In this document: positions 1 through 7,404 of the stretch, piece after piece
Layout of the letters: each line of letters begins with the position of its first letter
Position numbering within the stretch: position 1 is the stretch's first letter
Source of the DNA: Planctomycetota bacterium
GTDB taxonomy: Bacteria > Planctomycetota > Planctomycetia > Planctomycetales > Planctomycetaceae
Assembly (NCBI GenBank): GCA_024278285.1
Contig: JAJRTM010000491.1
Location: forward strand, 1 to 10,710
DNA length: 10,710 nucleotides
Reading direction: 5' to 3'
The notes under the pieces: generated by a model
Seen by the model: only the letters and a program-made list of their open reading frames with translations
Database searches by the model: none
Told to the model about the DNA's origin: nothing
Position numbers and translations under genes: made by a program

Positions 1-1013
1 CGAGAGAATATCATATACCCCTTCGTGCCGTAAAAAACGTTTCCATTATCGAAACCGTGCTGACCATACGCCATGAAGGGAGAGTTTTCGTAAATCAATA
101 ATCGACCATCAGGATATTCATAAGTGACATTCATGTTGTCGGGGTAGTCGCCTGCATTACCGTGCAACATCATGCGACTGCCGCGGGCGGTGATTTGCTT
201 GGGAAGCGTATCGACTCCCAAACCCCATGTTGCCATGTCGAGATCATGAATTCCATCATCACCAATTTCACCATTGGCATAATCACGAAACATCCGCCAG
301 GTGCCATGAAAACGATGTTGATTAAAAGCATGCTTCGGTGCCGGGCCAAGCCAGCGGTCGTAATCGACCCCAGCGGGCGGAACACTATCGGGAACAGGTT
401 TGACAAGACTGCGAGCTTCAGCCGTCCATGCCCGAGCCACTTTGACTTCGCCGATAATCCCCTGCTTCAACAATTTTTCCGCCTTCGCTGTGACCGGACT
501 GTTACGCATCTGGCTTCCCTGCTGCACAATGCGATTGTACTTTTTCGCCGCCTCGATAATCAGATGCCCTTCGTTGTAAACATGTGAAATCGGTTTTTCA
601 ATGTAGACATCTTTGCCCTGCATCATCGCTGCAAGTGTTATCGGGGCATGCCAATGGTGAGGCGTGGCGACGATCACCGCATCAACATTTTTGTCGTTGA
701 TGACATCTTCAAAACGCGAAGTCTGTTTGGCCGGCTTCGATTGAAAGCCTTCCATCAGCTTGGCCATCCGGTTAATTTGCTGCGGATCGACATCACACAA
801 ATACGAAATAGAAACCGCCTCTTTCCGACTGACCAGCCCTTTAACATGATGCCCCATGATTGAGCCGCAACCGATAATTCCCAGATTCAACTTCTCTGGT
901 GCAGAAGCTCCCCAAACATGAACTCCTCCCAACGCAGAAGTTGCAGCCGTTATTCCAGCTACCTTTGATGTGTTCTGCAAAAAAAGCCGCCGCGTTACTT
1001 CATGTTTCATCAT
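1..1013 (-). CDS. Gfo/Idh/MocA-family oxidoreductase, TAT-exported, 3' end cut by window
   Basis: A continuous frame of 337 codons runs off the left edge, so the C-terminus is missing. The N-terminus has a twin-arginine-type signal (TRRLFLQ at residues 7-13, then an Ala/Gly-rich stretch to about 35), so the enzyme is probably exported folded with its cofactor. A dinucleotide-binding Rossmann motif GIIGCGSIMG lies at 45-54. The family's EKP motif is at 139-141, and its Lys is the usual catalytic or cofactor-binding residue. A GDDGIHDLDMATW segment at about 251-263 supplies the second-domain His. These features define NAD(P)-dependent sugar or polyol dehydrogenase-like proteins. The substrate cannot be read from the sequence. 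Two ATGs stand in tandem (1013 and 1010), with AGGA a few bases upstream. The gene is divergent from purA and carries the operator-like element described at 1035-1076. Confidence 0.93.
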   Translation of the reverse strand, partial: MMKHEVTRRLFLQNTSKVAGITAATSALGGVHVWGASAPEKLNLGIIGCGSIMGHHVKGLVSRKEAVSISYLCDVDPQQINRMAKLMEGFQSKPAKQTSRFEDVINDKNVDAVIVATPHHWHAPITLAAMMQGKDVYIEKPISHVYNEGHLIIEAAKKYNRIVQQGSQMRNSPVTAKAEKLLKQGIIGEVKVARAWTAEARSLVKPVPDSVPPAGVDYDRWLGPAPKHAFNQHRFHGTWRMFRDYANGEIGDDGIHDLDMATWGLGVDTLPKQITARGSRMMLHGNAGDYPDNMNVTYEYPDGRLLIYENSPFMAYGQHGFDNGNVFYGTKGYMIFS

Positions 1014-1034
1014 CTGTATCCTGATTTATATTAC

Positions 1035-1076
1035 TAACGGTAAAAGTTTACGAACGGCTCGCAAATTTCAGAAAAA
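1035..1076 (-). promoter_or_regulatory. Shared upstream element with palindromic operator, copy 1
   Basis: This 42-bp stretch matches 10328-10369 at 35 of 42 positions without gaps. Both copies lie just upstream of a minus-strand ATG (21 bp here, 26 bp in the other). Inside it, at 1040-1051, is GTAAAAGTTTAC, whose arms GTAAA/TTTAC pair perfectly around a 2-bp centre. It is one base from the symmetric form GTAAAC|GTTTAC, which resembles LacI-family operators with a central CG. An AT-rich TAATAT-like -10 lies between the element and the start codon, so a repressor bound here would overlap the promoter. The element and its position are seen; the regulator family is inferred. Confidence 0.5.
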
Positions 1077-1262
1077 CTTTTTTTGGCTACAGCGGTCAGA
1101 ACAGACCAGCCGTGCTGGGTTGTTGGAGTATTCAGTCGAGGCTGATCCAGGCGTCCACTCTTGCAATGATTGTACAAATAAAATCGCATCACTTCAAAGG
1201 TGCCATAACAACAGGATCGTATGGGATATCTTTCTTAAAAAAAATCGGGAAGCTGGAGCCAA

Positions 1263-1385
1263 CACTCAAAATTATCAAATAGCCTGCTTTGACGCTGGAG
1301 TCTGTGGCAGGTTCTAAGTAAAATGAGTGGCTGAATTGCGTCGGATACTGCACTTATTTCAAGGTGGGTCCGACGTTTTTATTTT
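1263..1385 (+). promoter_or_regulatory. Structured purA leader with terminator-like hairpin
   Basis: Nested complementary segments precede purA. CACTCA (1263-1268) pairs with TGAGTG (1324-1329). CCTGC (1283-1287) pairs with GCAGG (1307-1311). GAC (1291-1293) pairs with GTC (1300-1302). A further stem, CGTCGGA (1339-1345) with TCCGACG (1369-1375), is followed at once by TTTTTATTTT (1376-1385), the form of an intrinsic terminator. Its 23-base loop is large, so it would be a weak one. The purA start lies 40 bases downstream. Together this resembles an attenuator or riboswitch expression platform, but no known aptamer was recognised. Confidence 0.35.
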
Positions 1386-1425
1386 GCAATGCTCAGTCGT
1401 ATTAACTCGGAATGGGAATATTGTC

Positions 1426-2709
1426 GTGTCAGCAACTGCGGTAATTGGTCTCCAGTGGGGAGATGAGGCCAAGGGAAAAATTGTCGATTTATTAACCGAT
1501 CAACACGAAATTGTCGTGCGTTACCTGGGAGGGAACAACGCAGGACATACCGTAAAGTTTGACGGCAAAACATTCAAACTTTCGATGCTGCCAGCCGGGG
1601 TGCTGCGTCCGGGAGTCGTTTCCGTCATCGCGACAGGTGTTGTGATCAACCCGACTGCACTACTGAAAGAAATTGCAGGCGTTAAGGAGCAGGGAATCGA
1701 GATTGGTGATGACCTGCTCATCAGCGACCGTGCCCATGTTGTCTTTCCGTATCACATGGCTGAAGAAGCGATCTACGAAAAACAGCGAGGCGATAAAGCG
1801 ATCGGCACCACGATGCGGGGTATCGGTTTATGTTACCGTGAAAAAGCAAACCGCAGCCACGCCATCCGTATGGGCGATATCATTCGCCCCGACGTTCTCC
1901 GCGAAAAAATTCCGGAAATTGTCGACTTCAAAAACATCATCCTGTCGGCTCTTGATCCAGAACATAAACCGTTTGATGCTGCCGAAATTATCGATCAGTA
2001 CGTTTCGCTGGGAGAGCATTTCAAACCGCACATTACAGATACAACCGCTTTTTTGCATCGGCAAATAAAAGCGGGCAAGCGATTAATGTTTGAAGGAGCC
2101 CAAGGGAGTTTGCTTGATATCGATCACGGCACCTTCCCTTTTGTGACTTCTTCCAACAGTTCCGGTGCAGGAATTCATTCAGGATCTGGCGTTCCCGAAC
2201 GGCATATTTCCCAGATGATTGGTGTTGTTAAAGCGTACACAACTCGTGTCGGTGGCGGACCTTGTCCCACAGAGTTACTCGATGAAACCGGTCAGCATAT
2301 TCGAGACGAAGGCAACGAATACGGCACCGTCACCGGTCGGCCTCGTCGATGCGGTTGGCTCGATGCGGTGGCAACCCGCTACGGTTCCCAGGTAAGTGGT
2401 GTCGATTGCATCGCAGTGATGCTGCTCGATGTTCTCAGCAAATTGCCGGAAGTGAAAATTTGCGAAGCGTACGAAATTAACGGAAAGCGAACCGAAGATT
2501 TCCCCAGCCAGATTGACGATCTCGCCGCCGCCAAGCCGATCTATCGCACCGTTCCCGGTTGGGAATGTGACATCACCGCCGCCAAGTCGTGGGACGATCT
2601 CCCCGAAAATGCACAATCGTATGTGAAGATGGTTTCCGAACTGGTCGGCGTCCCGGTAAAAATCGTCTCCATTGGCCCGGACCGCGAACAGACGATATTT
2701 CTTGATTAG
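1426..2709 (+). CDS. purA: Adenylosuccinate synthetase
   Basis: PurA joins IMP and L-aspartate using GTP to make adenylosuccinate, the first committed step from IMP to AMP, in the cytoplasm. The GTG start at 1426 gives 427 residues, the normal family length. An in-frame GTG at 1327 would add 33 unrelated residues and falls inside the leader structure. The sequence shows the N-terminal loop WGDEAKGK with catalytic Asp13, NNAGHTV with His41, GTTMRGIG near 127-134, [23 protein letters not shown] at 222-244, the [13 protein letters not shown] segment near 271-283, [11 protein letters not shown] near 303-313, and a C-terminal [10 protein letters not shown]. Two spots are unusual. The guanine-binding TKLD motif reads MLLD (332-335), and GIGPAY reads GIGLCY. 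A weak purine-rich tract (GGAATGGGAA) lies upstream of the start. hemC follows in the same direction. Confidence 0.97.
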   Translation: MSATAVIGLQWGDEAKGKIVDLLTDQHEIVVRYLGGNNAGHTVKFDGKTFKLSMLPAGVLRPGVVSVIATGVVINPTALLKEIAGVKEQGIEIGDDLLISDRAHVVFPYHMAEEAIYEKQRGDKAIGTTMRGIGLCYREKANRSHAIRMGDIIRPDVLREKIPEIVDFKNIILSALDPEHKPFDAAEIIDQYVSLGEHFKPHITDTTAFLHRQIKAGKRLMFEGAQGSLLDIDHGTFPFVTSSNSSGAGIHSGSGVPERHISQMIGVVKAYTTRVGGGPCPTELLDETGQHIRDEGNEYGTVTGRPRRCGWLDAVATRYGSQVSGVDCIAVMLLDVLSKLPEVKICEAYEINGKRTEDFPSQIDDLAAAKPIYRTVPGWECDITAAKSWDDLPENAQSYVKMVSELVGVPVKIVSIGPDREQTIFLD

Positions 2710-2728
2710 GATGAAAGGACTGAGTGTG

Positions 2729-2749
2729 CCACGGCTCTGTGAGCCGTGG
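2729..2749. repeat. Perfect 9-bp hairpin (REP-like) between purA and hemC
   Basis: CCACGGCTC (2729-2737), a 3-base loop TGT, and GAGCCGTGG (2741-2749) form a perfect GC-rich hairpin 19 bases after the purA stop. No T-run follows, so it is not a classical intrinsic terminator. It may block 3' exonuclease, weaken read-through into hemC, or be a dispersed extragenic palindrome. Only one copy is present here. Confidence 0.6.
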
Positions 2750-2820
2750 TTCGGTATTGCGTTAAACAAATCATTAATAACCGTGCAGAGCATGTTCAAC
2801 AATAACAGAAAAACGGCAGC

Positions 2821-3801
2821 GTGAAAAAAATACGGATTGCAACACGTGGGAGTCAGCTTGCATTATGGCAGGCGAATCATGTCGCTGATCTTATTCGCGG
2901 CATCTCTCCTGAAACTGAAATCGAACTGGTCGATGTCACCACGATTGGCGATCAGGATCAATCGCAACCTTTGCGTCAACTTGGCGGAACGGGCGTTTTT
3001 ACACGTGAAGGGCAACGGGCGGTTATCGATTCGCAAGCAGATATTGCGGTCCATAGCTTAAAGGATTTGCCAACCGTTGTGGTCGCTCCGGAATTAACTT
3101 TGGCCTGCGTGCCGAAACGAGCCAGCCGCTGGGACGCGATTGTTCTGCCCGCTGATCATTCTTCCAAGATAGACGCAGACTATCCGCTCGATTGTCTGGC
3201 TGAAGGAGCGCGAATCGGTTCGGGAAGCCCCAGAAGACAGGCACAATTGCTGGCTGCCCGCCCTGATTTGAATCTTCTTGAAATTCGAGGCAACTTAAAC
3301 ACACGACTAAAAAAACTGGATGAAGGTCAATACGATGCCCTCATCCTGGCAGTGGCTGGGCTTGAACGGCTTGGCTGGGAGAATCGTCTCTCTGTAATTT
3401 TGGAGTCGCCCGTTATGCTTCCCGCTGTTGGGCAGGGAGCACTCGGTATTGAATGCAGAGTTGATGATAAAGCAACGAGAACTTTGCTGGCTCAGTTAAC
3501 TGACCACGAAACCCAATTCACTACCTTGGCAGAGCGAACGGTACTGGCTCGATTACAGGCAGGCTGCCATGCACCAGTTGGTATCAATTGTTGTATCGAT
3601 GGCAACAGATTGTTAGTAATGCTGGCGATTGTTCTAAGCCCCGATGGCAAACAAAATTTCAAAGCAATGGTAGCTGCCCCGATTCCTGACATCAGCAACC
3701 TTGCTTCAGATCAATCTCAACAGTTCGCCATCGAGATGGGAGAAAGCCTCGCTGATGACCTACTCCGCCAGGGAGCCGATAAGTTAATCGCGAACTCGTA
3801 A
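2821..3801 (+). CDS. hemC: Porphobilinogen deaminase (hydroxymethylbilane synthase)
   Basis: HemC links four porphobilinogen molecules into hydroxymethylbilane, the linear tetrapyrrole before uroporphyrinogen III in heme and corrinoid synthesis. The frame encodes 326 residues, slightly longer than the usual 300-315. The N-terminus KIRIATRGSQLALWQA is the family signature. HSLKDLP at 78-84 carries the catalytic Asp82. IGSGSPRR at 132-139 supplies the substrate-binding arginines. The C-terminal domain has LQAGCHAPVG, with Cys249 as the attachment site for the dipyrromethane cofactor. The start is GTG at 2821; no strong Shine-Dalgarno sequence precedes it, but the start matches family alignments. 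It lies 111 bp after purA on the same strand and could be co-transcribed past the hairpin at 2729-2749. It converges with the DUF1501 gene 80 bp away. Confidence 0.97.
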   Translation: MKKIRIATRGSQLALWQANHVADLIRGISPETEIELVDVTTIGDQDQSQPLRQLGGTGVFTREGQRAVIDSQADIAVHSLKDLPTVVVAPELTLACVPKRASRWDAIVLPADHSSKIDADYPLDCLAEGARIGSGSPRRQAQLLAARPDLNLLEIRGNLNTRLKKLDEGQYDALILAVAGLERLGWENRLSVILESPVMLPAVGQGALGIECRVDDKATRTLLAQLTDHETQFTTLAERTVLARLQAGCHAPVGINCCIDGNRLLVMLAIVLSPDGKQNFKAMVAAPIPDISNLASDQSQQFAIEMGESLADDLLRQGADKLIANS

Positions 3802-3881
3802 TAGACGCTCACACCATGACCACCTACACCGTGAAGTGAAAATGGCTTGAAATGATAAGTGGTTGTTGCAGTCAGATCGCT

Positions 3882-5174
3882 TTAACTGAATAATTCTTGA
3901 ATGACTTCGCCGCCATCAACAATTTTCATGGGGCGCCCCAGTGGACTCATGTGTGTGACTTCTGGATCAACTTTTATCGAATGGCAAATTGACTGGAATA
4001 GATCCGTGACAGTAACCGGGCGATCTTTGATGGCGGTTCCATCGGGCGTGGTGGAGCCAATAACCTGTCCTCCTTTTGTGCCGCCTCCCGCTAACATTGC
4101 ATTGAAAGCACGCGGGTAGTGATCGCGTCCACCCCGTCCATTTACTTTCGGAGTACGACCAAACTCTCCCATCCAAACCACGAGCGTATCATCGAGCATA
4201 CCACGATCATTCAGATCAGAAATAAGGGTCGCCATCGCGGGATCTACCTGGGAAGCAAGAGTAGAAACGCGATCAAAAACATTGTCGTGAGTATCCCACC
4301 CGTTGGAAACTACTTCGACGTAACTGACGCCATGTTCAACCAGCCTGCGGGCAAGTAAGCAGCCCTTGCCGAATTGAGTGTTGCCGTAACGGGTCTTCAA
4401 AGATTCCGGTTCACTTTCGGTATTGAAAGCTTGTAAGTTCGGGCTTTGCACCATGCGAGATGCCTTGCCGTAAATGGCATTCTGATTTTGTACTACTGTT
4501 TTTCCACCGCGATCAGAAAAATCTTCCTGAAGTTTTCCAAGCAGGTTCAATCGTTTTGCATAGCGGGAATCAGTCACTCGTGGAGCAGAGTTTTCGGGAA
4601 TGTCCCCCGGTTTGGTAATCAACAGCGGTTCGTAATTAACGCCCAAAAAACCGGCTCCATTTCCATCGGCTCCACGACCAATGGTCACAATCGATGGGAT
4701 CTCAAGTTTCTTATCTGCAATTTCGCTGGTAATGTTTGAACCCAACGAAGGATGCTTGACGGAACCTGCGGGGAGGTAACCGGTATGAAGCTGATAAGTG
4801 GCCCGGCGGTGATTTCCTTCTTTATGAGACATCGAACGGATGATGTTGCAATGCTGCATCACCTTGGCGGTTTGTTCCCAGCCCTCTGCAATCTGAATGC
4901 CGGGGACATTGGTTTTAATCGCTTTGGTATCGCCGCCGTTTTCGTGTTTTGGCTTCGGATCAAAAGTTTCCATCTGGCTTGGAGCTCCCGCCATCCACAA
5001 AACAATCACTGCCTTGTGCTTCTTGCGAAGTTCCTCCGCCTGCAAGCTAACCAAGTCCCGAAAACTGAGCGTCCCAGCCGCCAGGCCAGCCGCAGAAACT
5101 GTGTGTAAAAAACGTCTGCGATTAAAACCGTGACGGGTCATCTTCACCATTTCGTGCCAGCTTGCGTTCATCAT
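3882..5174 (-). CDS. DUF1501 family protein, TAT-exported
   Basis: The 430-residue product belongs to the DUF1501 family, which is abundant in planctomycetes and related to the alkaline-phosphatase/sulfatase fold; its biochemical role is unknown. A twin-arginine signal is visible (NRRRFLHTVSAAGLAAGTL, about 18-36). Family segments follow: VIVLWMAGAPSQMETFDPKP near 56-75, a GWDTHDN motif at 292-298, and WMGEFGRTP plus GRGGRDHYP at about 334-354. Several Asp and His residues there could bind metal. The start is ATG 5174 or the tandem ATG 5171, with AAGGA just upstream. Met12, which precedes the twin arginines, is a less likely start because it lacks a ribosome binding site. It lies 48 bp downstream of the DUF1549/DUF1553 gene on the same strand. 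Such pairs usually form an operon and probably act together outside the cytoplasm. Confidence 0.95.
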   Translation of the reverse strand: MMNASWHEMVKMTRHGFNRRRFLHTVSAAGLAAGTLSFRDLVSLQAEELRKKHKAVIVLWMAGAPSQMETFDPKPKHENGGDTKAIKTNVPGIQIAEGWEQTAKVMQHCNIIRSMSHKEGNHRRATYQLHTGYLPAGSVKHPSLGSNITSEIADKKLEIPSIVTIGRGADGNGAGFLGVNYEPLLITKPGDIPENSAPRVTDSRYAKRLNLLGKLQEDFSDRGGKTVVQNQNAIYGKASRMVQSPNLQAFNTESEPESLKTRYGNTQFGKGCLLARRLVEHGVSYVEVVSNGWDTHDNVFDRVSTLASQVDPAMATLISDLNDRGMLDDTLVVWMGEFGRTPKVNGRGGRDHYPRAFNAMLAGGGTKGGQVIGSTTPDGTAIKDRPVTVTDLFQSICHSIKVDPEVTHMSPLGRPMKIVDGGEVIQELFS

Positions 5175-5222
5175 ATATTCCTTATTTTATTTTGATAATT
5201 CGTAGTTTAGCCTTACCGAGCT

Positions 5223-7064
5223 TCAGCGTTTACTGATGAACTCACTCGAATTCACCAGCGACCACATAATATCTTCAAAGGCTTCGTTTCGATTGCTGCT
5301 TTCTTCAAGATATTCGCTGCATATTGCCAGTTCTTTCTTGCTGGGGTCTCTTGATAAAACCAACAAATACAATTCGGTGATTGCATCGGTATCGTCACTA
5401 TATTTTTTGACGATGCGAGCCAGCGGGCCGGTTCCGCGAGCAGAAATTAACTTGTCGATGATATTAGAATTCATCATAAACAACGATTGTGGAATCGTTC
5501 CCATGATGTCGTCTTGAGGGGTCGAAGGATCGTAGTTGAACAGGTTCGTAAATTGAGTTTTCGGGTTATTTTGAAATCGGTTTCCTCGCCCTCTGGGAAC
5601 ATTTTTCTCCTGCTCCAACCCGGAAAGTTCCATCAGCGAGGCAAATATTTGTTCGGATCGCAAACGTGTTGGCGTTGCACAGGCGAACGCAATCGGTTCA
5701 TCAATTTCTGTTTGGTTATTTGGTGATTTGATACTTCGTTGATAAGCAGCGGTGTTTGCAATCGTGCGGTAAAGCCATTTGGTATCGTACCCGTTTTTTG
5801 TGAACGCTTCGCTGAGCAGTTCAATTGCCTGTTCATGTTCGGGGTCTCGCAGTGGTCCCATGTCATCAACAGGGGAATAAAAACCGCGGCCGAGCATTTC
5901 GGACCAGATTCGATTGACAAACGCCTTGGCGAACCAGGGGTTATCGGGATCGGTTACATATTTCGCCAATAGTTCGCGACGCTCGACATCTTTAAGCCCT
6001 GCTGCCACTTTTTCTTTGTTGATGAAAAAGGCAGGCTGCATCAATGTCCCTTTTGCGGTCGGGTTTTCCAAATTCGGCATGTAATATTCGGTTGTCGCTC
6101 TGCGGTTGCCTCCCGGTAATGGGATAGCCTGAATTTCCTCGGCGGAAAGAGCCTTGTCACCATTTTTATCACCCAGTGCCAGAAGTCGATCAAACAATCG
6201 GGCGAATTGTTTTTTTCCTTGAACTTCATCTCGGCTGATTTTCTTGTCACCATTTTTATCGAGAGTTCGTACAAGACGCTTCGGATTATTTAACGCATCT
6301 CGCCCGCTGCTGTTTTTGGCCTTGTCAATCGAAACGATTTCAAAAATACGTGGTCCAGAATCCCCTCTCTTTTGACGTACAGCGACTCTGGGAAAGAAAG
6401 CAGCCATCTGATGAAATTGCTCGCGGGTCCAGGTATCGGTCGGATGATCGTGGCAGTTAGCACATTGAATTTGTATTCCCAGAAAAATCCGTGTCACTTC
6501 AGAAGTGATTTCCTTCGGATTTCCTTGATGGGCAAAAATTAAAGCGGTTGCTCCATCTTCTCTGACATCGCCCGAGGCAGTAATCATCTCGGTGGCAACT
6601 TCATCCCACGGTTTGTTCGCTTCAATGTTTTCCTTCAGCCAGTTTTCAAAAGTCCCCGACTGCAAACGAGCTGCACGGGAATCGGTCGCGCGAGAATATA
6701 AAACATCCCTCCAGTAAGCGGACCAGTTGATCGCAAAATCTTCGGATGCAATCAACTTTCGAATTTGCTTATCGCGTTTCATGGGATCGGGATCAAGTCC
6801 GTATAATGTCATTTCGCTGACTGAAGGAATTCGCCCGACTAAATCGAGAGTCAGCCGCCTTAGAAAATCTTCATCGCTGGCGGCTTGGGCTACCGACTGG
6901 CCTTTTTCCTTGATGCCCTGCTCAATCAATTGATCAACCTGCCTGGCGACAGCGACATGATTTCGGTAATTCAAATTCGAACCAGCCATTGCAGGAGTTG
7001 ATACCGCAATGGCAAGAAAACTGAATAGACCGAATCTCACCCATTGACTGGCATTTTTGCACAT
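5223..7064 (-). CDS. Secreted DUF1549/DUF1553 protein with two EF-hands and a CxxCH motif
   Basis: The 613-residue protein begins with a Sec-type signal peptide (a hydrophobic run to about 25, with a likely cut after AMA at 25-27). The DUF1549 part spans about 35-235 and contains CANCHDHP at 201-208. Its CxxCH is a c-type heme-binding form typical of this family. Two canonical EF-hand loops follow, at 269-280 (DKNGDKKISRDE) and 299-310 (DKNGDKALSAEE), with Asp, Asn, Asp, Ser and Glu at the calcium positions. The DUF1553 part fills about 345-613, including FVNRIWSEMLGRGF near 382-395. The start ATG 7064 has GAGGA six bases upstream. The family's function is unknown; heme and calcium binding are predictions from motifs. 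It is the upstream gene of a pair with the DUF1501 gene and is divergent from the permease gene. Confidence 0.95.
   Translation of the reverse strand: MCKNASQWVRFGLFSFLAIAVSTPAMAGSNLNYRNHVAVARQVDQLIEQGIKEKGQSVAQAASDEDFLRRLTLDLVGRIPSVSEMTLYGLDPDPMKRDKQIRKLIASEDFAINWSAYWRDVLYSRATDSRAARLQSGTFENWLKENIEANKPWDEVATEMITASGDVREDGATALIFAHQGNPKEITSEVTRIFLGIQIQCANCHDHPTDTWTREQFHQMAAFFPRVAVRQKRGDSGPRIFEIVSIDKAKNSSGRDALNNPKRLVRTLDKNGDKKISRDEVQGKKQFARLFDRLLALGDKNGDKALSAEEIQAIPLPGGNRRATTEYYMPNLENPTAKGTLMQPAFFINKEKVAAGLKDVERRELLAKYVTDPDNPWFAKAFVNRIWSEMLGRGFYSPVDDMGPLRDPEHEQAIELLSEAFTKNGYDTKWLYRTIANTAAYQRSIKSPNNQTEIDEPIAFACATPTRLRSEQIFASLMELSGLEQEKNVPRGRGNRFQNNPKTQFTNLFNYDPSTPQDDIMGTIPQSLFMMNSNIIDKLISARGTGPLARIVKKYSDDTDAITELYLLVLSRDPSKKELAICSEYLEESSNRNEAFEDIMWSLVNSSEFISKR
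6153..6260 (-). repeat. Internal duplication encoding the paired EF-hand loops
   Basis: An identical 18-base sequence occurs at 6153-6170 and 6243-6260, exactly 90 bases (30 codons) apart and in frame. On the coding strand each copy encodes DKNGDK, the first half of an EF-hand loop. Identity at the third codon positions points to a recent duplication or conversion, or to strong codon preference in this short motif. Confidence 0.7.
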
Positions 7065-7322
7065 AATTTGTCCTCGATGAATCCTGAGTTAACCAATTAA
7101 ACCGCGTATCACACGACTGAATAACCAATCGTAACCGAAAAGAGCAACACAACTTTCCGCTTTCACTGGAAATAAACACCGCTCAGCCAGATAAAGTTTC
7201 GTATGGTCTTCGTTTTTTTGACCAGAACATCGAACTTTCGTTGAAATCTCTATGCAAGGTGTTTTAAGTATCAACTGGTTGCAATATCCCGCCCACTCAC
7301 ACAGAATAGCCAAAATTATGTA

Positions 7323-7338
7323 ATCAGTGAACACTGAT
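7323..7338. promoter_or_regulatory. 16-bp palindrome upstream of permease (putative operator)
   Basis: ATCAGTG and CACTGAT form a perfect 7-bp inverted repeat around AA, centred 74 bases before the permease ATG. This spacing and symmetry suit a dimeric repressor or activator site. It lies upstream of the TATACT box, which has no good -35 partner, so an activator would be compatible. No regulator gene is adjacent. Confidence 0.4.
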
Positions 7339-7371
7339 ATCTCGGCACAACTGGTCCATCTCCACCAAAGT

Positions 7372-7377
7372 TATACT
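7372..7377 (+). promoter_or_regulatory. Possible -10 box for the permease gene
   Basis: TATACT matches the bacterial -10 consensus at five of six positions and lies 27 bases before the ATG at 7405. No convincing -35 hexamer is found 16-18 bases upstream, so this is tentative. GATAAT at 7384-7389 is an alternative. Confidence 0.25.
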
Positions 7378-7404
7378 TTATCAGATAATAGACAAGGCGA
7401 AACT

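Larger units (their letters stand above)
1014..1425. other. Divergent intergenic region, oxidoreductase / purA
   Basis: This 412-base gap has no convincing gene. Short open frames here lack family resemblance and a ribosome binding site. The left 65 bases hold the putative promoter and operator of the oxidoreductase. The middle (about 1080-1260) shows only a weak imperfect stem, GGTC-N6-GACC near 1087-1100, and AT-rich stretches. The right part (1263-1385) is the structured purA leader. No convincing -35/-10 pair for purA was found. Confidence 0.7.
7065..7404. other. Divergent intergenic region, DUF1549 gene / permease gene
   Basis: No gene is supported in these 340 bases. Short open frames on the minus strand have no family features. 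The left edge holds the GAGGA ribosome binding site of the DUF1549 gene. The right third holds the palindrome at 7323-7338, a -10-like TATACT at 7372-7377, and the AAGGCGA ribosome binding site at 7394-7400 for the permease. A 4-bp stem GGTC-N11-GACC with a T-rich loop lies near 7205-7223 but is too weak to call. Confidence 0.6.

Noticed and set aside
970..1317. 115-codon open frame overlapping the start of the oxidoreductase and the gap before purA
   Set aside because: It begins antisense to the TAT signal, has low-complexity content and no ribosome binding site; the region is better read as regulatory.
1327..1425. N-terminal extension of PurA from an upstream in-frame GTG
   Set aside because: The 33 extra residues have no resemblance to PurA, the codon lies inside the leader hairpins, and GTG 1426 gives the standard N-terminus and length.
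2275..2802. 175-codon open frame antisense to purA
   Set aside because: It is the complement of a conserved enzyme gene, shows no recognisable family, and is explained by the codon use of purA.
3802..3881. Terminator between the convergent hemC and DUF1501 genes
   Set aside because: Only a 4-bp TCAC/GTGA pairing and no T-run are visible, too weak to call.
5190..5222. Third copy of the shared operator before the DUF1501 gene
   Set aside because: CGGTAA and TACGAA words occur on the opposite strand, but the palindromic core is absent and spacing differs.
7327..7404. N-terminal extension of the permease from GTG 7327
   Set aside because: The codon lies inside the 16-bp palindrome, has no ribosome binding site, and adds polar residues before the first membrane helix, while ATG 7405 follows AAGGCGA.
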